A stretch of 46,536 bases of DNA from Corynebacterium sp. (GTDB lineage: Bacteria > Actinomycetota > Actinomycetes > Mycobacteriales > Mycobacteriaceae): positions 1 to 46,536 of the forward strand of contig NZ_JAUNUG010000022.1 in NCBI RefSeq assembly GCF_030538285.1. The letters are read 5' to 3'. Shown piece after piece: positions 15,568-27,100 of the stretch; position 1 is the stretch's first letter; every line of letters starts with the position of its first letter. The notes below the pieces were generated by a model. That model saw nothing but the letters and a program-made list of their open reading frames with translations, searched no databases and was not told the origin of the DNA. A program made the position numbers and the translations under genes.

Positions 15568-17057
15568 GAGACCAGGAGGTTCTTGGTCTGCTGGTAGTGG
15601 GCGAGCATCATGAGGTGGTTCTCACGGCCGATACCGGACTCCTTGTAGCCGCCGAAAGCCGCGTGAGCAGGGTAGTTATGGTACTGGTTCACCCAGACAC
15701 GACCGGCGTGGATCTCGCGGCCGGCGCGGTAGGCGGTACGCCCGTGGCGCGACCACACACCGGCGCCGAGGCCGTAGTTGGTGTCGTTGGCGATCTTGAT
15801 GGCCTCATCGAAGTCCTTGAACGTGACCACGGAGAGCACGGGACCGAAGATCTCCTCCTGGAAGATGCGCATGTCGTTGGTGCCCTTGAACACCGTCGGC
15901 TCGATGTAGAAGCCGTTGTCCAGGCCCTCGATCTTGTTGATGTTGCCGCCGGTGAGGGTTTCCGCGCCCTCCTTCGGGCCGATCTCCAGGTACTCGGAGA
16001 TCTTGTCCATCTGCTCCTGCGAGGCCTGCGCGCCCATCTGGGTGTCGGTGTCCAGCGGATTGCCCTGCTTGATCTTCTTCACGCGCTCGATGCCCTTGGC
16101 CAGGAACTCATCGGCGATGGACTCGTGGACCAGCGCACGCGAGGGGCAGGTGCAGATCTCACCCTGGTTGAGGGCGAACATGGCGAAGCCCTCGAGGCAC
16201 TTGTCCAGGAAAGCGTCATCCTCATCCATGATGTCGCCGAAGAAGATGGACGGGGACTTGCCGCCCAGCTCGAGGGTGACGGGGATGATCTTCTCGGCTG
16301 CGGCCTTGTTGATGATCTTGCCCACCGCGGTGGAGCCGGTGAACGCGATCTTGGCGATGCGATCCGAGGTCGACAGTGCGACGCCCGCCTCCTCGCCGAG
16401 CCCGTTGACGATGTTGAGCACACCCGCCGGCAGCAGATCCTGGATGATCTCCACGAGGTAGAGCAGGGAGGCTGGGGTCTGCTCCGCCGGCTTGAGGACG
16501 ATCGCGTTGCCAGCCGCCAGGGCCGGCGCAATCTTCCAGGTGGCCATGAGGATGGGGAAGTTCCACGGGATAATCTGGCCGACCACACCCAGCGGCTCGT
16601 GGAAGTGGTACGCCACGGTGTCGTGGTCGATCTGGGACAGACGCCCCTCCTGGGCGCGGGTGGCGCCGGCGAAGTAGCGGAAGTGGTCGATGGCCAGCGG
16701 GATGTCGGCGGCGAGGGTCTCACGGACGGCCTTGCCGTTGTCCCAGGTCTCGGCGACGGCGATTTCCTCGAGGTGCTCCTCCATCCGGTCGGCGATGCGG
16801 TGGAGAATGAGCGCGCGCTCCGCCGGGGAGGTGCGGCCCCAGGCGGGGGCAGCCTTGTGGGCGGCGTCGAGGGCGAGCTCCATGTCGGCGGCCTTACCGC
16901 GCGCGACCTGGCAGAAGACCTCGCCGGTCACCGGGGTGATGTTGTCCATGTACTCACCGTCGACCGGGGCGACCCATTCGCCGCCGATGAAGTTGTCGTA
17001 GCGCTCGCGGTAGTTGACGATCGAGCCTTCGGTACCCGGGTTCGCATACACAGTCAT
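15537..17057 (-). CDS. ald: NAD-dependent aldehyde dehydrogenase (acetaldehyde type)
   Basis: About 506 residues, ALDH superfamily. [17 protein letters not shown], the catalytic Glu in TLELGGKSP (about 265) and the nucleophile Cys in [10 protein letters not shown] (about 304) are present. [13 protein letters not shown] and the C-terminal [15 protein letters not shown] motif follow. The high similarity to ethanol-induced ald and the nearby adhA suggest oxidation of acetaldehyde to acetate. I prefer the ATG at 17057: AAAGGG stands eight bases upstream of it, but only one or two bases before the alternative ATG at 17063. It lies downstream of hspR but is separated from it by a good terminator. 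Confidence 0.92.
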   Translation of the reverse strand: MTVYANPGTEGSIVNYRERYDNFIGGEWVAPVDGEYMDNITPVTGEVFCQVARGKAADMELALDAAHKAAPAWGRTSPAERALILHRIADRMEEHLEEIAVAETWDNGKAVRETLAADIPLAIDHFRYFAGATRAQEGRLSQIDHDTVAYHFHEPLGVVGQIIPWNFPILMATWKIAPALAAGNAIVLKPAEQTPASLLYLVEIIQDLLPAGVLNIVNGLGEEAGVALSTSDRIAKIAFTGSTAVGKIINKAAAEKIIPVTLELGGKSPSIFFGDIMDEDDAFLDKCLEGFAMFALNQGEICTCPSRALVHESIADEFLAKGIERVKKIKQGNPLDTDTQMGAQASQEQMDKISEYLEIGPKEGAETLTGGNINKIEGLDNGFYIEPTVFKGTNDMRIFQEEIFGPVLSVVTFKDFDEAIKIANDTNYGLGAGVWSRHGRTAYRAGREIHAGRVWVNQYHNYPAHAAFGGYKESGIGRENHLMMLAHYQQTKNLLVSYSDNALGFF

Positions 17058-17091
17058 GGTCATGCCCTTTCACTGATGGTTTAAGTGGTCT

Positions 17092-17100
17092 GCACCACAC
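17092..17100 (-). promoter_or_regulatory. shared element GTGTGGTGC upstream of ald
   Basis: Minus strand TATGGTGTGGTGCAGACCAC: a -10-like TATGGT followed by the nonamer also found upstream of adhA (6550-6558). It also forms the dyad GTGGT-GCAG-ACCAC, which could be an operator at the transcript start. Confidence 0.4.
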
Positions 17101-17144
17101 CATACAGTGACCCGTGCCACTTTTGTGAACTTTCTTCTGTGCAA

Positions 17145-17188
17145 TCACAAAACCGCCCGTTCCCCCTGTTCAGGGGACCGGGCGGCCC
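17145..17188 (-). terminator. intrinsic terminator of the dnaK-hspR operon
   Basis: On the minus strand, CCGCCCGGTCCCC pairs with GGGGGAACGGGCGG (17185-17153) around a TGAACA loop, followed by TTTTGTG. It starts 4-7 bases after the hspR stop and separates hspR from ald. Confidence 0.85.
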
Positions 17189-17191
17189 TAC

Positions 17192-17596
17192 TTATCGACG
17201 TCGCGTCCGCCGCCGCGGCTCCCACATCACCAACGCTGTCGAACGTGGTACATGGACAAGTTCACCCCGCGGCCGGGGCTGCTGTTCACTGCGCTCACGC
17301 AGCTGTTCCACCTCGGCGCGCAGGCGGTCGACCTCTTCGGTCAGTTCAATGATCGCCTTGATCCCGGCGAGGTTGACACCCTCCTCTTGACTGAGCTGCT
17401 GGATGCGCCGCAGCAGGGAGATGTCCTTGCGGGAGTAGCGGCGCCCGCCACCGCGGGTGCGTTCCGGCGACACCAACCCCATCCGATCGTAGGTACGCAG
17501 GGTCTGCGCATGCATCCCGGCGAGTTCGGCGGCCACCGAGATGACGAACACCTCTCCCAGGTCATCCGTCGATGATTTGTCCTTTCTCATGGTCAT
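17192..17596 (-). CDS. hspR: HspR, MerR-family heat shock repressor
   Basis: 134 residues. N-terminal MerR helix-turn-helix and wing: FVISVAAELAGMHAQTLRTYDRMGLVSPERTRGGGRRYSRKD (split here as residues 17-58). A coiled-coil dimerisation helix rich in Glu/Arg follows, then a basic tail WEPRRRTRRR. HspR represses the dnaK operon by binding HAIR dyads, with DnaK as co-repressor; a HAIR site is present at 21581-21601. Start ATG at 17596, with an alternative at 17590; neither has a clear ribosome site, consistent with coupling to dnaJ 25 bases upstream. The TAA stop lies inside a one-mismatch copy of the window-wide motif. Confidence 0.9.
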   Translation of the reverse strand: MTMRKDKSSTDDLGEVFVISVAAELAGMHAQTLRTYDRMGLVSPERTRGGGRRYSRKDISLLRRIQQLSQEEGVNLAGIKAIIELTEEVDRLRAEVEQLRERSEQQPRPRGELVHVPRSTALVMWEPRRRTRRR

Positions 17597-17621
17597 GGTT
17601 CGCGCACCGCCTTGTTACGCG

Positions 17622-18815
17622 TCACTTGTTGCCGGCCCACCCGGCACGCGGGTTGAAACCGGAGTTCTTCTCGGCCTGCGCATATTCACGCAGGGCGCTG
17701 GTGGCGGCAGCGTCGAGATCCTTCGGCACGGCCACCTCCACCGTCACCATCAGGTCACCGGCATTGCTGCCGGTCTTGGGCACGCCACGGCCCCGGATCC
17801 GGAGGGTCCGGCCATTAGGGGTGCCTGCGGGTACCTTGACGCGCACCGGCGCATCGAGGGTGGGCACTGTGATGGTGTCACCGAGCGCCAGCTCGGCAAA
17901 GGAGACGGGAACGGTGACCTCGAGATCATCACCGGAACGGGTGAACACCGCGTCGTCACGCACGTGGACGGTGACGAACAGGTCTCCCGCCGGCTTGCCC
18001 TGCGGGCCCGCCTCACCCTGCCCGGCGAGGCGCACCTTCTGGCCGTCGATGACACCGGCCGGGATGCGCACCGTCAGGGAGCGGGTGCGCCTGACCGTGC
18101 CGGAACCATGGCAAGTGCCACACGGGTCGGTGATCACCTGGCCCGTGCCACCGCATCCGGTGCACGGCGCGCTGAACCCGAAAGCACCGCGGTTCTCCGA
18201 GGTGAAACCGGAACCCTGGCACTGTGCACAGGTCTCGGGGTTACCGGACTTCGAGCCGGAACCGTGGCAGGTGTTACATGGTGCGTCGCCGGTCAGCTGG
18301 AGCGGGATCGTCGTGCCCTTGGCCGCTTCACGGAAGTCAAGGGTGATTTCGGTCTCGACATCCGCTCCCCGCGTCGGCCGAGCTGCGTGGCGAGGAGCGC
18401 CGCCGCGGTTGAAAATGCCACCGAAGATATCGCCCAGACCGCCGTCCGCAGAAAATCCTCCACCGGATCCTCGTCCGAAGATGTCCGAGGCGTCGAATCC
18501 TTCCTGCGCCTGGCGAAACCCGCCGGGGAACCCGGCACCTCCGCCTCCGCCGAAGCCTCCGAAGCCGCCGCCGGAGCGGAGCATCGCCTTCAGCTGGTCG
18601 TATTCCTTGCGCTTATCCTCGTCACCGAGCACGTCATAGGCCTCAGCGGCCTTCTTGAAACGGTCCTCGGCAGCCTTGTCACCCGGGTTCTTATCGGGGT
18701 GATTCTCGCGCGCCAGCTTTCGGTAGGCCTTCTTGATGTCGTCGGCAGTGGCGGACGAGGAGACCCCCAGATCCGCGTAGTAATTCTTGTCTGCCCATTC
18801 TCGTTGCACGCTCAC
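17622..18815 (-). CDS. dnaJ: DnaJ co-chaperone
   Basis: 397 residues. J domain 8-75 with His39-Pro40-Asp41 (ENHPDKN), a Gly/Phe-rich linker ([17 protein letters not shown]) and four zinc-finger repeats ([32 protein letters not shown]). The C-terminal substrate-binding region ends PRAGWAGNK. Stimulates DnaK ATPase and delivers substrates. A strong ribosome site (AAAGGAGGAG) precedes the start. It is separated from grpE by 139 bases containing a terminator-like hairpin and an AT-rich stretch, unusual within this operon. HspR follows 25 bases downstream. Confidence 0.96.
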   Translation of the reverse strand: MSVQREWADKNYYADLGVSSSATADDIKKAYRKLARENHPDKNPGDKAAEDRFKKAAEAYDVLGDEDKRKEYDQLKAMLRSGGGFGGFGGGGGAGFPGGFRQAQEGFDASDIFGRGSGGGFSADGGLGDIFGGIFNRGGAPRHAARPTRGADVETEITLDFREAAKGTTIPLQLTGDAPCNTCHGSGSKSGNPETCAQCQGSGFTSENRGAFGFSAPCTGCGGTGQVITDPCGTCHGSGTVRRTRSLTVRIPAGVIDGQKVRLAGQGEAGPQGKPAGDLFVTVHVRDDAVFTRSGDDLEVTVPVSFAELALGDTITVPTLDAPVRVKVPAGTPNGRTLRIRGRGVPKTGSNAGDLMVTVEVAVPKDLDAAATSALREYAQAEKNSGFNPRAGWAGNK

Positions 18816-18872
18816 TGGGCATCTCCTCCTTTCAGGATGAGAAAGTTGTTGTTTCTAATTATGTTTTATCGC

Positions 18873-18932
18873 TAACTAAAAGGGAGCACCGCCGCCCGAG
18901 GGCGACTGAAGATGCGTCTCGGACGGCGGTGC
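18873..18932 (-). terminator. terminator-like hairpin between grpE and dnaJ
   Basis: Minus-strand arms 18932-18918 (GCACCGCCGTCCGAG) and 18900-18886 pair over 15 positions with one wobble around a 17-base loop, followed by TCCCTTTTAGTT. It begins about 20 bases after the grpE stop, so it may terminate or attenuate readthrough into dnaJ-hspR. Confidence 0.7.
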
Positions 18933-18954
18933 AGGTGGGCGGGGAAGCTCCCCG

Positions 18955-19640
18955 CTACTCGGTGGCCTCAGCTGCCCCGGTGGCCGGATCAGCGATGATG
19001 ACCATCGCGTTGCGGACGACCTTGTCGCCCACGCGGTAACCGCGGCGCAGGACGGTACCCAGCGCCTTGTCCTCGCCGGAGGACAGATCCTGGACAGCCT
19101 CGTGGATCTCCGGGTCGAAAGCTTCACCTTCTTCGCCGAAGGGGATGAGCTTCAGGCCGGTGACCGTGTCAGTGAACTTGTCGGCGAAGGCCTTGAGCGG
19201 GCCCTCCTGCAGATCACCGTGCTGACGGGCCAGATCGAGGTCATCGAGGATTGGCAGCAGCTTGGCCAGCACCGACGCCTTGGCGGTGTCGATGATGCCC
19301 TGGCGGTCACGCTCAGTACGCCGCCGGTAGTTGGCGTACTCCGCGCTCACGCGCTGCAGATCTTCGGTGCGCTCAGCCAGCTGCGCCTCCACGTCGGAGA
19401 CCTCCCCGTCACCGTCGGCATCCGGATCGATGTCGGCCAATGCCTCCTCGATCTCTGCCTCCAGTTCCGGGTCGATGGCCTCCGCTGGGACAGGCTCCTC
19501 CTCGACGGTGGCTTCAGGATCCTCGTCCTGGGTACGGGCGGCCTCCTCGGCGGCGGCTTCCGCGCGGTCGGCCGAGGTGGCCTCCGGGTCGGTGTGCTCC
19601 GGATCGCCCGGGTTGTCAGGCATCTGGTTGGGATGGGTCA

Positions 19641-19641
<1 letters not shown>
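18955..19641 (-). CDS. grpE: GrpE nucleotide exchange factor
   Basis: 228 residues. A long acidic, disordered N-terminus (residues 1-85, rich in Glu/Asp/Ala), then a coiled coil ([27 protein letters not shown]). The GrpE core follows with [26 protein letters not shown] and the C-terminal [18 protein letters not shown]. It releases ADP from DnaK. The ATG at 19641 overlaps the dnaK stop by one base (TAATG), so translation is coupled. The N-terminal acidic region is longer than in E. coli GrpE but usual for actinobacteria. Confidence 0.95.
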
Positions 19642-21497
<1,856 letters not shown>

Positions 21498-21580
21498 ATT
21501 GTTCATTTCCTCCTGTTATGCGGGATTTCTTTAAGTTGACTGCCATCAACTCAACTTCTGGAGACCAACGTACCAGAAGC

Positions 21581-21601
21581 CTTGAGCCTGGAGCACTCAA
21601 C
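21581..21601. promoter_or_regulatory. HAIR element (HspR operator) of dnaK
   Basis: CTTGAGC-N7-ACTCAAC matches the HspR inverted repeat CTTGAGT-N7-ACTCAAG at 12 of 14 positions with the correct spacing. It lies just downstream of the inferred start point of the SigH-type promoter, so HspR would block early elongation or open complex formation. Confidence 0.8.
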
Positions 21602-21613
21602 CTGACATCCCTT

Positions 21614-21641
21614 ACAACGGGCGACCTTCTAGAGTTGTTCC
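21614..21641 (-). promoter_or_regulatory. SigH-type promoter of dnaK
   Basis: Minus strand GGAAC (21641-21637), an 18-base spacer, then GTT (21618-21616) within CGTTGT fits the corynebacterial SigH consensus GGAAT/C-N18-GTT. The transcript would start near 21607 and carry a leader of about 110 bases. Confidence 0.7.
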
Positions 21642-21672
21642 CACCCGGCTCAACTATTTTTCTTTTCCCAGC

Positions 21673-22719
21673 TCAGAGCAGCCTTTCCGCCTCTCCCCAC
21701 GCACTCCACGGCGCAATGACCCACGCCAACGCCTTCGTCCACTGGGCAGCAATGACGGCCACCTGACCGTCGTCATCCCACCCATGGTGCAGGATGTGCA
21801 CCAGGTCGAAAGCCTCCAACACCTGCGTACGCCCCCGCAATCCCGGCGAGCGCACCAACAACGTCGCCGCAGTCTCCCCCTCCAAGACAGTCGGCGCAGC
21901 CTCCACGAACACCCGCTCGGCAAAATCCCACGCCCTCGTACGCTGCGGCGGCAAATCCACCAACCCCACCACCCACGCCAACGCCTCCACCGCCCACGCC
22001 GAACGAGCAAACAGCTCCGCCTCCGCCCGCAGCGAATCCGCCAACTCCACCCGCCCACCCGCCTCAAAAGCCTGCGCCCGCGCCACCCCGACATCCCCCA
22101 GGAAGTCACGCTCACGTGGGGTGAGGGAGGCGTCGATAAGCTCCCGGGCCGCCACCAGATCATCCGCCTGCGGCACAGCCCCAGCGCTCACCTGCCGCGC
22201 GGCGCCCACCAGCACACGCAACGCCGCCAGCCGATGCACCACCTGCACATGCTCCCGCAACCGCACCTCCTCCTCCGCCGGAACCACCGGGATCTCCTCA
22301 TCCAGCACCAGACCCGACTGCCGCAATGTGCGCAGATTCTTCTGCCGCCGGTGATACGCCACCGGATGCACCGGCACCTTCACCCCCTTGCCCGGAGCCG
22401 CCAAATTCTCCCCATCTATGTTGCGGAACGGCCCATTTCCTACCCGAAACACACAAAACTGCCCCCACCCAGCAAACTCCGTCAACTGCCGCGCCGAATA
22501 TTCCTCATCACGATAAAAGCGGTACACCACCTGCGACCGAGAAATATGCCGCGCCAGCGGGTGTACCCGCACCACGTCAGGCCCTGTCACCGTCAACCCA
22601 GCCTCCGCCAGGTCACGCAGCGCCTCCTCAATGAACACCCCCAGATCCTGCGGGGAGGTAAACACCTCACCCGACACGGCGACCGGCATCGGCACGGTGG
22701 AGAACACGAGGACATCCAT
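21673..22719 (-). CDS. DUF4272 family protein
   Basis: 348 residues. The second half carries the DUF4272-like segments VAYHRRQKNLRTLRQSGLVLDEEIP, RVLVGAARQ and WAVEALAWVVGLVDLPP. The first ~110 residues form an alpha/beta domain of unknown role. No signal peptide or membrane segment, so cytosolic. Molecular function of the family is unknown. ATG at 22719 is the first Met in frame, but AGGAGG lies 19 bases upstream and is ideally spaced from an in-frame TTG at 22731 (LHGCMDV), which may be the true start. It sits 37 bases behind the AbiEi-like gene on the same strand. Confidence 0.7.
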   Translation of the reverse strand: MDVLVFSTVPMPVAVSGEVFTSPQDLGVFIEEALRDLAEAGLTVTGPDVVRVHPLARHISRSQVVYRFYRDEEYSARQLTEFAGWGQFCVFRVGNGPFRNIDGENLAAPGKGVKVPVHPVAYHRRQKNLRTLRQSGLVLDEEIPVVPAEEEVRLREHVQVVHRLAALRVLVGAARQVSAGAVPQADDLVAARELIDASLTPRERDFLGDVGVARAQAFEAGGRVELADSLRAEAELFARSAWAVEALAWVVGLVDLPPQRTRAWDFAERVFVEAAPTVLEGETAATLLVRSPGLRGRTQVLEAFDLVHILHHGWDDDGQVAVIAAQWTKALAWVIAPWSAWGEAERLL

Positions 22720-22756
22720 GCACCCATGCAACCAGAACCTCCTGATCGCGGCACGC

Positions 22757-23743
22757 TCAGCACTCCCAGGCCAGACACAGCCCCGTCCACAGGTGATCCG
22801 GATAAGGGACAGCCACTCCGCGCAGCTGCTCGATGTGCTCACTGATAAGTCGAGCGGCCGTGCCATTGCGCAACGTCTCATCACAGATATACAGCGTCGT
22901 GAGCCCGTTGATGCGGTACTCCTCACCCTGGCGGTGCTCCTTTGCCCGCGTCGCGTCCGGATTCGCAGCGTCGAGGACATATTTCTCGCGGCCGTCATAC
23001 TCGATGACCAGACACAACTCCGGGAAGAAGAAATCCACCCGGCCAATCCACAGACCACTCCGTGAAGAAATATCAGCCTGCTGCCACGGCACCCCCACGC
23101 CCAGCTCATGAAAAAGCAGTTTGAGATCAGTTTCCCGCGGGCTCTCCGAACCCAACGACGCCAATAACGCCGCCTGCCGGATCTTGGCAATCCCATGGAC
23201 CCCCGTTATCTCCGCCACACGGGTTCGGATATCCGTCGGCGTGAACAACTCCTCCTGCAGGCCGTAATCCAAGGCCCGCACCGCTTCCTGCACATTCCCC
23301 CACCGCGCCAGGTCGAGCGCGGTGGTCAGGGCGTCCGTGACGCGGACGGTGCCGAACTCGGTGGCCTTCTCCTCGATCGCGGTGACGTGATGCCCGGCTA
23401 GCGGGCGGTGGATCACCTTGGCGGTATTCCTAGTGCGTGCTCGCTCCGCGGCGACTTCGACCGGGCGCCTAGTCACTGCGAGGGGAGAATCCACGATAGG
23501 AAACCCCCATAGTAGGGCTGCCGAACGCCCCACAACCACGGATTTTCCGGCCACGTGAGCGGCAGCGACGATGCGGAGTTCCACCTCCTCGTCTGGCTCC
23601 AGGTCCTCGTATTCCTCACGCAGCATGAACAACCCCCGCTCGATCCGTACGTAGATGCCTTGTTTCCACTCCCGGTACAACCGGCGTCGTTGTGCGGCTG
23701 TCATGCCCTCGACGCTGATGACCGGCCCCCCGACCTGATTCAT
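22757..23743 (-). CDS. AbiEi-like / DUF559 protein (winged helix plus nuclease-like C-terminus), copy 1
   Basis: 328 residues. The N-terminal ~70 residues look like the AbiEi-type winged helix (EGMTAAQRRRLYREWKQGIYVRIERGLFML), followed by the AbiEi-like body (VVGRSAALLWGFP, VTDALTTALDLARWG). The C-terminus resembles the DUF559/Vsr-like restriction-endonuclease fold (RVDFFFPELCLVIEYDGREKY, with Asp and Glu-x-Asp in the expected spacing). Such stand-alone proteins are common in corynebacteria and are annotated as antitoxin-like or nuclease-like without proven function. No AbiEii nucleotidyltransferase partner is adjacent. Start ATG at 23743 with GGGAG upstream. A similar protein lies at 30069-31007. 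Confidence 0.7.
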   Translation of the reverse strand: MNQVGGPVISVEGMTAAQRRRLYREWKQGIYVRIERGLFMLREEYEDLEPDEEVELRIVAAAHVAGKSVVVGRSAALLWGFPIVDSPLAVTRRPVEVAAERARTRNTAKVIHRPLAGHHVTAIEEKATEFGTVRVTDALTTALDLARWGNVQEAVRALDYGLQEELFTPTDIRTRVAEITGVHGIAKIRQAALLASLGSESPRETDLKLLFHELGVGVPWQQADISSRSGLWIGRVDFFFPELCLVIEYDGREKYVLDAANPDATRAKEHRQGEEYRINGLTTLYICDETLRNGTAARLISEHIEQLRGVAVPYPDHLWTGLCLAWEC

Positions 23744-23787
23744 GAGGGCAGTCTCCCACGGATCGGTCTGACCCGCCGGGCAAGAGC

Positions 23788-23885
23788 GGGGCTGTCATAA
23801 CGGTTCTTGAAGATTTTCCGGCTCCTCTAAAAGCCCAGGTCGGATTCGGGCCCTGAAGATCTTTAAGAACCGTTGTGACAACCCC
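23788..23885. repeat. large inverted repeat with 31-base arms
   Basis: Arms 23788-23818 and 23855-23885 agree at 27 of 31 positions around a 36-base loop. All four differences are transitions, and three of them give G-U pairs in a plus-strand RNA. It lies between the divergent AbiEi-like gene and putA. It contains no coding sequence. It may be a miniature mobile element, a transcription barrier or an RNA structure. Confidence 0.75.
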
Positions 23886-23903
23886 CTCCACCCCAACCAT
23901 CCC

Positions 23904-23909
23904 TATACT
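23904..23909 (+). promoter_or_regulatory. candidate -10 element for putA
   Basis: TATACT, close to consensus, 200 bases upstream of putA; no good -35 at normal spacing. A second candidate -10 (TACGAT, 23970-23975) lies nearer. Both lie upstream of the short leader reading frame. Confidence 0.35.
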
Positions 23910-23931
23910 GGCCGGGAGAGTAATTACCATC

Positions 23932-23950
23932 ACATTCCTCGCGGGAATGT
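23932..23950. promoter_or_regulatory. palindrome in the putA promoter region
   Basis: ACATTCC-TCGCG-GGAATGT has perfect 7-base arms. It lies between the two candidate -10 elements and could be an operator. No known corynebacterial regulator is matched. Confidence 0.4.
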
Positions 23951-24003
23951 ACGCCGCACCACCCCGCGGTACGATCCCCGCCGAATAAGAAAGGGCCCGC
24001 GAC

Positions 24004-24063
24004 GTGAACCCGCAACGCACCCGGACCCGGCACATCAGTGACCGCCCGCCGGTGGTCGGCTGA
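24004..24063 (+). CDS. possible leader peptide upstream of putA
   Basis: GTG start with AAGAAAGGG eight bases upstream, 19 codons, TGA at 24061-24063, 45 bases before putA. It encodes an Arg/Pro-rich peptide (NPQRTRTRHISDRPPVVG after the start). Its ribosome site is better than expected for a random frame. It contains three Pro codons in the last third, which could in principle report on proline or arginine supply. It could also be a chance reading frame. Confidence 0.3.
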   Translation: MNPQRTRTRHISDRPPVVG

Positions 24064-24108
24064 GTCCACACCCGACCCAGCCCACCCCACCCCGCAAAGG
24101 AAACACTG

Positions 24109-27100
24109 ATGCCCCAGCATGTCCCGGTCGAGCAGGTACTCGATCCCGCCATCGCCCGCGCCCAGGAGTGGCTCGCCGCCACCTCCGATTCCGACGGCAC
24201 CTCCGCCACCGAACGCCTCGCTGATCTGGTCCGCGACCCGGCCGGTGTCACCTTCACCATGGATTTCGTCGACCGGGTGGCCCGCCCGGAGGATAACGCC
24301 ACTGCGGCGAACGCCCTGCGCAAGCTCGATACGCCCCCGGATTTCCTGGGGCGTTTCAACCAGACCGCTCTGCAGCTCGGTGGGATTGTCGGCCCGAAGT
24401 TGCCCGGCATCGTCATGCCGGTGGCGCGGGCTCGGATGCGTCAGATGGTCGGCCACCTGGTGCTCGACGCCGACGGCAAAGCCCTGGACAAACTCCTCGA
24501 TCAGGCCGCTGAAGACGGTGTTCAGCTCAATCTCAACTTGCTCGGTGAGGCGGTGCTGGGTGATGAGGAAGCCGCCCGCCGCGCGGAGCGCACCCTCGCG
24601 CTGATCAACAACCCGAAGGTCACCTATGTCTCTGTGAAGGCTTCGAGCCTGGTCGCGCAACTGAATCCGTGGGACCTGGAGGGCAACCTCGTGCGGCTCA
24701 AGGAGCAGTTGCGTCCGATGTATCGGGCGGCCGCCGCGGAGGGGACCTTCATCAACCTGGACATGGAGGAGTACCAGGATCTCCGTCTGACCATCCGTCT
24801 GTTCACGGAACTGCTCAGCGAGGAGGAGTTCGCAGACCTGGAGGCCGGCATCGTCCTGCAGGCCTACCTCCCGGATAGTTATGACGCTCTGGTCGAGCTC
24901 GCGGAGTTCGCCGCCACCCGTTCCACGCCGATCAAGATCCGCCTGGTCAAGGGTGCGAACCTCTCGATGGAGAAGGTGGAGGCGGAGCTGCACGGCTGGG
25001 AGCAGGCCCCGTATTTGTCGAAGCCGGAGGTGGACGCGAATTATGTGCACTTACTGGATTACATCCTCACCCCGGAGCACGCGCCGCATGTGCGGATCGG
25101 CGTGGCTAGCCACAACCTGTACACGGTGGCGCTGGCGTGGGAGTTGGCGCAGGCCCGCGGGGTAACCGAGCAGATTGACGCGGAGATGTTGCAGGGTATG
25201 GCGCCTGCCCAGCAGAAGGCGGTGCGTGAGGTCGTCGGCCGGATGATTTTGTACACCCCGGTGGTGCACCGGGAGGATTTCGATGTGGCGGTGTCCTACC
25301 TGGTCCGCCGCCTGGAGGAGAATGCGGCGGAGGAGAATTTCCTCCACGCGTTGTTCGCCCCGGGCGAGGGGATGTCAACGCAGGAGCAGTGGCTTATCGA
25401 CGCCGTCCGCAACCCCGTTTCCACCACCCCGCGCCGCACACAGAATCGCCTGACGGAGACCGGTCGCACGGTGCAGGGCCGTTTTGAGAACGAGCCGGAC
25501 ACGGACCCGGCGCTGCGCGCCAACCGGGAGTGGGCGTTGGAGCGTTTGGCCGCGGAGCCCCACTCCGTGGAGGCTGAGGAGGTCAGCGACCCGACGGCCA
25601 TCGACGCAGCTGTGGCCCGCGCCCGCGAGCTGGCCCCCGAGTGGGCGGGGCGCACAGGTCATGAGCGCGCGGAGGTGCTGGAGTCGATCGCGGATGAGTT
25701 GGCGAAGGCACGCGGTGAGCTGATCACCATCATGGCGCATGAGGCTGGCAAGACGGTGGATCAGTCGGATCCCGAGATCTCGGAGGCCATCGATTTCGCC
25801 GCCTACTACGGCGAGCAGGCCCGCAATCTCGACCGAGCCCGCAGCGCCTTCACCCCGCACGCCCTGACGGTGGTGGTGCCGCCGTGGAACTTCCCCGTCG
25901 CGATCCCGACGGGTGGTGTGACGGCGGCGTTGGCGGCGGGTTCGGCGGTGATCATCAAGCCGGCGCCGCAGACGGTGGCGTGTGCGGAGGTGATGGTGCA
26001 GGCGGTGCACCGGGGCCTGGTGCGCCACGGCATCGACACCGATCTGGTGCAGTTCCTCCGTGCAGATGAGGGTGATGCTGGTCAGCGCCTCATCTCGCAT
26101 GAGGGTGTTGATCACGTCATTCTCACGGGCGCCTCGGAGACGGCGAAGTTGTTCCGCTCCTGGAATCCGCGGATGAATATCAGTGCGGAGACCTCAGGCA
26201 AGAACGCTATCATCGTCACCCCGTCCGCCGATCCGGATCTGGCGGTGGCGGATATCTACCACTCGGCGTTCGGGCACTCGGGCCAGAAGTGTTCGGCCAG
26301 TTCGCTGCTCATTCTCGTCGGACAGGCGGGCGAGTCGCGGCGGATCCGTGAACAGCTTGTCGACGCCGTCTCCACCCTCCGCGTCGGCCCCGGCACCGAC
26401 ATCTCCACGACGATGAACGGGTTGATCGAAGCGCCCGGCGAGAAGCTGGAGCGGGGCCTGAGCACCCTGGATAACGGCGAGTCCTGGCTGCTCAAGCCTG
26501 AGATGCTCGATGAGGAGGGGAAGTTCTGGAGCCCGGGCATCCGCGATAATGTCCGCCCCGGTTCGTGGTTCCACCGCACGGAGTGCTTCGGTCCGGTGAT
26601 GGGCATCATGTACGCCTCCAGCCTGGAGGAGGCGGTGGAGTGGCAAAACGATACGGGCTTCGGCCTGACCGGCGGTATCCACTCGCTTGACGACGACGAG
26701 GTCGACTACTGGGTCGAGCACGTCGAGGTCGGCAACGCTTATGTCAACCGCGGCATCACCGGCGCGATCGTCCAGCGCCAGCCCTTCGGCGGCTGGAAGG
26801 ATTCGGTCATCGGATCAGGCGCGAAGGCGGGTGGCCCGAACTACGTCGCGCAGTTCGGCACGTGGGTAGACGGTGATCTTGACCACGGGCAGGTGCAGTT
26901 GAGCGCGGGCGTCGAGAAGCTGCTGGCGCAGGCCCCCGCCGACCCTTGGCTGCGCGCCGCCGCGGAGCTCGATGAGTCGGCGTGGCGCGAGGAGTTCAGC
27001 CGCGAGCACGATCTCACCGGGCTGGCCGCGGAGGCGAATATTCTGCGCTACCGGCCGTTGCCGGAGCCGCTGCCGGTGTACATCGGTAAGGGCGCAAACG

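Noticed and set aside
15597-17084. 495-codon plus-strand open frame opposite ald
   Set aside because: Covers the same bases as a fully recognisable aldehyde dehydrogenase; composition is that of a GC-rich shadow frame.
17105-17152. GlxR site (TGTGA-N6-TCACA) upstream of ald
   Set aside because: TGTGA and TCACA occur but are spaced far beyond six bases.
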